NCBI GenBank assembly: GCA_002415025.1
Contig: DIBR01000029.1
Coordinates: 10,087-74,086, forward strand
Reading direction: 5' to 3'
From: Spongiibacteraceae bacterium UBA5047
Lineage (GTDB): Bacteria; Pseudomonadota; Gammaproteobacteria; Pseudomonadales; Spongiibacteraceae
Length of the DNA stretch: 64,000 bases
Below, in pieces: positions 59,568 through 64,000 of this stretch; position 1 is the stretch's first letter; the number at the start of each line of letters is the position of its first letter. Below the pieces are notes generated by a model that did no database searches, was not told where the DNA came from, and saw only the letters and a list, made by a program, of their open reading frames with translations. The position numbers were made by a program, and so were the translations under genes.

Positions 59568-61816
59568 AATCTTCAGGCCCGCTACGTCGACGTACCCTGC
59601 TGCGCGCTGGCGTGATTGCCGGTGGCGGATTGCTGGTAGCATGCAAGTGGTCGGGAGGGAGTTCATCGCGATCTTCCGGCGCGCCAGCGAGCCCCGGTAA
59701 TCCTCCGGCGGCAGCGCCGGGCCCGGACCCCAATGCCGAGCGCTGGACGCCAAACGCCTTTATTCGCATCAGCGCTGATAACTTTGTCACCGTCATCGTT
59801 GGTGCCGCAGAAATCGGGCAGGGCACGATGACGTCTGTGCCCATGATTGTGGCCGAAGAACTGGACGCAGACTGGGAGCGTGTGAGCTGGGAACAATCAC
59901 CGGCTTCTGCGATTACCTATGGCAACCCCTTCTGGCAGGCTGAAGGTGGTCTGGGTGAGCTTGATCAGGCGGGTTTGCAAATTACCGCGGCCAGCACCAC
60001 CGTGCGTGGCTACTACACCTCGCAACGTCAGGCAGGCGCTGCTGTGAGAGAGATGTTGCTCGCCGCTGCTGCTGAACAATTAGGTGTTGACCAGAACAGC
60101 CTGCGTACGGAAAACAGCCATGTCATTCACTCTGCTTCAGGTACCCGGCTGAGTTATGGCGAATTGGCGGCTGCGGCTGCTGCCATATCCCCGCCGCTTT
60201 TTCCAACGCTGAAAGACCCCGCAACCTTCAGAATTATCGGTCAGTCCAAGCGCCGTCTGGACGCAAAAGAAAAAACCGACGGCTCGCTGGCCTACGGTTT
60301 CGATTTCAAAATCCCCGATATGCTTACGGTTATGGTGGTGCGAGCGCCGGTGTTTGGTGCGCCGCTGCTCGACTATAACGACAGTGCTGCTCTGGCCGTT
60401 GACGGCGTGGTTGGGGTGTATCGCGTGCCCTCGGGTGTCGCCATTGCGGCCAGAGATTTCTGGTCGGCAGAGCAGGGCAGAAAGCTGCTGACCACGGAAT
60501 GGTTGACCCAGCTCGGTGAAACCCTGTCCACGGATGATTTGCCCGACCAGTTTAATACCCGCAATTCCATTCCCGGCCTGATAGTTCGCAATGACGGTTT
60601 GGTCGAGTTGGGTCAGCTTGGCGCCTCGCAAAGCCTGACCGACGACTACCACTTTCCCTATCTGGCACATGCCCCCATGGAGCCGCTCAACGTCACCATT
60701 GATTACACCGGCAGTCGTTGCGAAATATGGTGCGGCAGTCAGTGGCCGGATATGGACAAGTTGGTTGCTGCCGCAATTCTCGGGCTGACGCCCGATCAAG
60801 TGGTGTTTAACAACCTTCTCTCGGGCGGCGGTTTCGGCCGGCGAGCCTGTCTGGGTTTTGACTATATACAGGAAGCCGCGCATGTGGCGCGTGCGGTCGG
60901 GCAGCCCTTAAAGGTGGTGTGGACGCGCGAGGACGATATTCGCGGTGGCTACTATCGGCCCTACACCGCCTGCAAGCTCAGTGCTGCACTCGATAGCAGC
61001 GGCAAGATTGTTAGCTGGACGCACCGCGTGGCGAGCCAGACTCTGCTTATTAGCCCGCTGGTCGAAGCAGCTACCGCGTTGGTGACGGAAGAAGTGCAGA
61101 CTGCGCAGGGCGCCATCGAGCTGCCCTACGATATTCCCAACGTGCGGGTTGATACGCACTCAATTATTAATCGCGTGCCGGTGTTGTGGGTGCGTTCGGT
61201 GGCGAACGCCACCAATGTGTATGCGGTCGAAACGTTTTTTGATCGTCTGGCCGGTATGGCAGGAAAGCATCCGCTGACCATGCGGCGCGAGTTGCTGGGT
61301 AAAAAGCCGCGTCATTTGGCTGCCGTAAACGCGGCGGCAAATGCGGCGGGCTGGCAGCCGGGAAGCGACGACGGTGTGCATCGCGGGATAGCGGTTTTTG
61401 CTTCCTACGACAGTGTTATTGCGCAGGTGGTCGAGCTTACCCTTGAGGGAAAAAAAGCCAAACTGAAACGTATTGTGAGTGCGGTGGACTGTGGAACGGC
61501 GGTAAACCCCGATCTGGTGGAGGCTCAAATCGAGTCGGGCATCGTGTTTGCCCTGTCCACGGCTTTGTTTGGCGAGATCACTCTGGATCAGGGTGTGGTG
61601 GAACAGAGCAACTACCACGATTACCGGGTTCTACGGATGTACCAGACCCCCATTATCGAAACTGTGATTTTGCCGAGCTCAGAGCATCCGGGCGGGGTAG
61701 GAGAGCTGGGAGTGCCTTGTGTGGCGCCCGCCTTGGCCAACGCCTTGTTTGCGGCTACCGGCGAAGTCTACAACTCGCTGCCGCTCAGCAAATACGATAA
61801 CGTGCAGTTTGATTAG
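59564..61816 (+). CDS. Molybdopterin-binding subunit of a molybdenum hydroxylase (IorB-like)
   Basis: 750 residues from ATG 59564, which overlaps the iron-sulfur gene; the frame from 59498 is not the real start. A Tat-type signal with twin Arg (LRRRTLLRAG) precedes a hydrophobic stretch and a Cys (LLVACKWSGG), so export is expected, possibly as a lipoprotein. The hydroxylase core has GGGFGRRACLGFDYI and the C-terminal SSEHPGGVGELGVPCVAPALANALFAATG. IorAB enzymes oxidise isoquinoline or aldehydes; substrate is open. A cytochrome c gene follows 9 bp downstream and is a likely electron acceptor. Confidence 0.9.
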   Translation: MKSSGPLRRRTLLRAGVIAGGGLLVACKWSGGSSSRSSGAPASPGNPPAAAPGPDPNAERWTPNAFIRISADNFVTVIVGAAEIGQGTMTSVPMIVAEELDADWERVSWEQSPASAITYGNPFWQAEGGLGELDQAGLQITAASTTVRGYYTSQRQAGAAVREMLLAAAAEQLGVDQNSLRTENSHVIHSASGTRLSYGELAAAAAAISPPLFPTLKDPATFRIIGQSKRRLDAKEKTDGSLAYGFDFKIPDMLTVMVVRAPVFGAPLLDYNDSAALAVDGVVGVYRVPSGVAIAARDFWSAEQGRKLLTTEWLTQLGETLSTDDLPDQFNTRNSIPGLIVRNDGLVELGQLGASQSLTDDYHFPYLAHAPMEPLNVTIDYTGSRCEIWCGSQWPDMDKLVAAAILGLTPDQVVFNNLLSGGGFGRRACLGFDYIQEAAHVARAVGQPLKVVWTREDDIRGGYYRPYTACKLSAALDSSGKIVSWTHRVASQTLLISPLVEAATALVTEEVQTAQGAIELPYDIPNVRVDTHSIINRVPVLWVRSVANATNVYAVETFFDRLAGMAGKHPLTMRRELLGKKPRHLAAVNAAANAAGWQPGSDDGVHRGIAVFASYDSVIAQVVELTLEGKKAKLKRIVSAVDCGTAVNPDLVEAQIESGIVFALSTALFGEITLDQGVVEQSNYHDYRVLRMYQTPIIETVILPSSEHPGGVGELGVPCVAPALANALFAATGEVYNSLPLSKYDNVQFD

Positions 61817-61825
61817 GAGAGCAGC

Positions 61826-62341
61826 GTGAAGAACTTTCTGTTAATGCTTGCGCTGTCGCTACCCGCGATGACATTTGCACAAACATTGTTTACGCCAATT
61901 GGCGAAGTGCTGCGTCATCCCCGGTGTATGAATTGTCACACGGTGACCGATTTTCCGCGCCAGACCGACAGTCGCCGCCGGCATACACAGTTGGTGGTGC
62001 GCGGAGAGGGTGGCCGCGGCGCGCCGACGCTACATTGCAGTGCCTGCCATCAAGACAAAAACGTTGCCGACGGAAAAGTCCCTGGCGCCCCAAACTGGCA
62101 TCTGGCCCCGCTCAGCATGGGGTGGGAAGGTTTGAATGATCGCGATCTGTGTCTTGCACTCAAAGATACCAACAAGAATGGTAACCGCAGCGTGCCTGAT
62201 CTGGTGCATCACATGGAATTCGATGCGCTGGTATTGTGGGGCTGGACACCGGGCGGCAATCGTACAACGCCGCCTTATGAGCACGCGGAATTTGTGACGT
62301 TATTGAAGCGCTGGGCGGATGGTGGTGCTCCCTGCCCGTAG
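61826..62341 (+). CDS. Di-heme c-type cytochrome
   Basis: 171 residues from a GTG at 61826 with a GGAG Shine-Dalgarno. Signal peptide MKNFLLMLALSLPAMTFAQ, heme motifs CMNCH (34-38) and CSACH (71-75). It follows the molybdenum hydroxylase by 9 bp, so it is likely the electron acceptor for the exported enzyme (inference). It resembles the small cytochrome found with isoquinoline 1-oxidoreductase-type operons. Confidence 0.88.
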   Translation: MKNFLLMLALSLPAMTFAQTLFTPIGEVLRHPRCMNCHTVTDFPRQTDSRRRHTQLVVRGEGGRGAPTLHCSACHQDKNVADGKVPGAPNWHLAPLSMGWEGLNDRDLCLALKDTNKNGNRSVPDLVHHMEFDALVLWGWTPGGNRTTPPYEHAEFVTLLKRWADGGAPCP

Positions 62342-62451
62342 CCGCGCCTTTGCCTGGCGGTCGATGTAAAAGCAGTTGGCGGTGGGTGCCTGCGTTTATA
62401 GGGGCGGGGCCATCTCACGGCCTTTTTCTCACTCCTGCGACAGAAGCCCGG

Positions 62452-64000
62452 CTACAACGCATGCAGTATGCCGCTGTGCTGGCCGCCTGGCAGTGTGAGT
62501 TGTCGGCCATCCGAGAAGTTGATGGTGACTTGTTCCGTGGTCTCCAGCTCATAGGTAAAACTGCCCTCGAGACAGGCACCAAGATCGGAAATGTCGATAG
62601 AAAGTGAACTGACGTTGGCGAGCGAACCACTTAATCCTGAAGGAGCTTGAACGCTGTTAGTGCGTCGATAATGTTGGCCAATCCAGGGCACCGGATCGTA
62701 GCCAAGCTGATTGTCCGGAGTGCCGACATCACTGATGACATCATGCATGGCGCCGGCGCAGCCGCCCGATGTTAAATCTATATCCGCAAACTCGAAATAT
62801 CCGGTGTTGTGGGCACGGATCTCGCTGAGCCACCAGACACTGTCGTGACGTAAGCCCAGATTCTCACTACCAATACGTGGCTCCACGCGGAAGCGAATAC
62901 GTGCCGGACGTTTGTTGCGCACAAAGTTCGCACTGGCGGCCGCTTCCTTGCGCCAGTCGTCGGCGAGTGCAAACGTCAGGTGTTCGCCACTGTGCAGCCA
63001 AAAAGAATGCGGGTTTGCGAGCCTCGCAAATTCGCGTTGCACTAGCAGGGCCTGATCCAGCGGTACGAGTTCATCGAATGAGCCGTACAACGCCAGCAAC
63101 GGGGTGTTCAGCAGGTTGGGCCAGTAATAGCGAACGTTGCCAACATAGCCCGAGGTGTTATTCCCGTATTGATCCAGGCCCACGCCGTTGGTGCCGTGGC
63201 CGGTTGGCCCCACCCAGATTATCAGCCCGGCGAAGCGGTCGGGGTAGAGAGATCCCAGGCGGTAGCTGCCGTAGCCGCCCATGGAGTAACCGGAAGAAAA
63301 TACCCGCTCCGGGTCTATGGCGACGACGCTGCTTAAGTCGGCCCACGCGTCCAGTACATCGCGCTCTGATTCGTCAGAATAAAAAGATTCAGGACCGCGA
63401 CCCAGTGGCCCCAGTAACACGCGGCCGAGATCGTCGCCGAAACGGCTCTGGGCGCCGGGTTGGTCAATAATCTGTCGGTGGCTGCCGCCATTGCCATGCA
63501 AGATCAGCTGTAACGGGGCCGGTGAGCCGTCCCAGCCTCTGGGTAAATATACGCTGTAGGGTTGGTGGTGACCGAAAGTATGGAAGGACTGGCGGGTGCT
63601 GTCGGCACCATTTTGTAAGCGTCCGGGTACGCCGTCGTAGCTCATTCCCTCGCGGATGCCGTCGCCGCGATCAATGGTGATATCGCTGCGATAAACGCGC
63701 TCGTAGTCCTCGCCGCCCACTGGACTGAAAAAGCGGCTTTCGGCGAAAACCGCTGGCGACAGCAAAATTCCGTAGTCAGTGATATCCCCGGTGGCGAGTG
63801 CGGCGGCCTGTTGATCTTCCATCCAGTTACCGCTTTCGTCAGGACCACGAAAGGCGATATTGGTCACTGTTCCGTCAGCGCTCGCTGTAACCGCCCACAG
63901 GCGAAATTCTCCTTCGGGCATGGGCAGGCTGCCCGCAATGGTATTGCTATCGGGGTCGGCCAAATCGAAAAGGTAGACATGATCAACGCCTGCTGCGCGT
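62452..64000 (-). CDS. Alpha/beta-hydrolase esterase, partial at the window edge
   Basis: Coding continues through the right end of the window (codons for VDHVYLFDLADPDS are read upstream of the TTG that opens the frame in this window), so the N-terminus is missing. The visible 516 residues include a beta-rich part, an esterase core with nucleophile GYSMGGYGSYRLG, an acid in YGSFDELVPL and a His in HSGEHLTFAL, and a C-terminal extension with CLEGSFTYELETTE. The core resembles PHB-depolymerase-like or prolyl-oligopeptidase-type esterases, usually secreted. Substrate unknown. No terminator was seen in the 110-bp convergent gap. Confidence 0.82.
   Translation of the reverse strand, partial: RAAGVDHVYLFDLADPDSNTIAGSLPMPEGEFRLWAVTASADGTVTNIAFRGPDESGNWMEDQQAAALATGDITDYGILLSPAVFAESRFFSPVGGEDYERVYRSDITIDRGDGIREGMSYDGVPGRLQNGADSTRQSFHTFGHHQPYSVYLPRGWDGSPAPLQLILHGNGGSHRQIIDQPGAQSRFGDDLGRVLLGPLGRGPESFYSDESERDVLDAWADLSSVVAIDPERVFSSGYSMGGYGSYRLGSLYPDRFAGLIIWVGPTGHGTNGVGLDQYGNNTSGYVGNVRYYWPNLLNTPLLALYGSFDELVPLDQALLVQREFARLANPHSFWLHSGEHLTFALADDWRKEAAASANFVRNKRPARIRFRVEPRIGSENLGLRHDSVWWLSEIRAHNTGYFEFADIDLTSGGCAGAMHDVISDVGTPDNQLGYDPVPWIGQHYRRTNSVQAPSGLSGSLANVSSLSIDISDLGACLEGSFTYELETTEQVTINFSDGRQLTLPGGQHSGILHAL

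Noticed and set aside
60137..60883. 248-aa minus-strand ORF opposite the molybdenum hydroxylase gene
   Set aside because: Shadow; no coding features of its own.
1..64000. Search by eye for tRNA, rRNA, CRISPR and insertion sequences
   Set aside because: No cloverleaf, rRNA core, spacer array or transposase was recognised; absence was not tested by computation.

Overview
The window reads as ordinary, dense, chromosomal DNA of a heterotrophic gammaproteobacterium. MnmC, HrpA, a FadE of the long E. coli type, FadD, MlaA, an HsbR/HsbA pair, Slt70-type Slt and a YnfA protein are typical of that class. The many acyl-CoA dehydrogenases, the AraC-type regulators of the Arabinose_bd kind and the RoxA-like cytochromes suggest a marine lipid or hydrocarbon degrader of the Cellvibrionales/Halieaceae type (inference, no phylogeny run). 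I see no tRNA, rRNA, CRISPR array, prophage or insertion sequence.

Layout. 0-8 kb: mnmC (minus), then a five-gene oligopeptide ABC importer (plus) whose second permease carries an extra fibronectin-III-like domain. 8-15.5 kb: a periplasmic coiled-coil protein and a MaoC hydratase (both minus), fadD and hrpA (plus). 15.8-17.8 kb: a three-gene RiPP operon, made of a signal-peptide-bearing precursor with eleven EGKCG motifs, a DUF692/MNIO multi-iron enzyme and a DUF2063 partner. This is the HvfABC/bufferin type of copper-binding peptide system and the most interesting system in the window. 17.9-20.3 kb: mlaA and an HsbR-HsbA partner-switching pair. 20.4-30.1 kb: fadE and an MFS carrier (minus), then thiolase, a FadB/FadJ-type bifunctional enzyme, an acyl-CoA dehydrogenase and an enoyl-CoA hydratase (plus), i.e. 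a nearly complete beta-oxidation set, followed by a molybdopterin oxidoreductase.

32.4-46.4 kb is redox-rich. Two paralogous triheme RoxA-like lipoproteins flank a TlpA-like thioredoxin, a DUF4266 lipoprotein, a DUF3570 protein with two SGAS motifs and an ApbE FMN transferase. Further on come a small lipoprotein, a decayed cupin gene, two glutathione S-transferases, slt (minus) and a YnfA protein. 46.6-58.9 kb is a second acyl-CoA region: an AMP-dependent acyl-CoA synthetase, a nitronate monooxygenase-like flavoprotein, two hotdog thioesterase-fold proteins, two acyl-CoA dehydrogenases, three AraC-type regulators, a DUF4334-type protein, a zinc alcohol dehydrogenase and an SDR of the 3-hydroxyacyl-CoA dehydrogenase type. 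59.1-62.3 kb is an IorA/IorB/cytochrome c molybdenum hydroxylase operon. The window ends inside a secreted-type esterase on the minus strand.

Regulatory and repeat structure: an almost identical roughly 40-bp element (19 bp exact, then a GTCA-type direct repeat with 10-bp period) lies upstream of both the thiolase at 24.6 kb and the SDR at 58.1 kb, and beside one of the AraC genes, suggesting a shared regulon. A REP-like 30-bp palindrome family sits at 35.0-35.1 and 54.6-54.7 kb, with one copy exactly repeated in inverse orientation 19.5 kb apart. A different REP-like pair lies at 46.4-46.5 kb.
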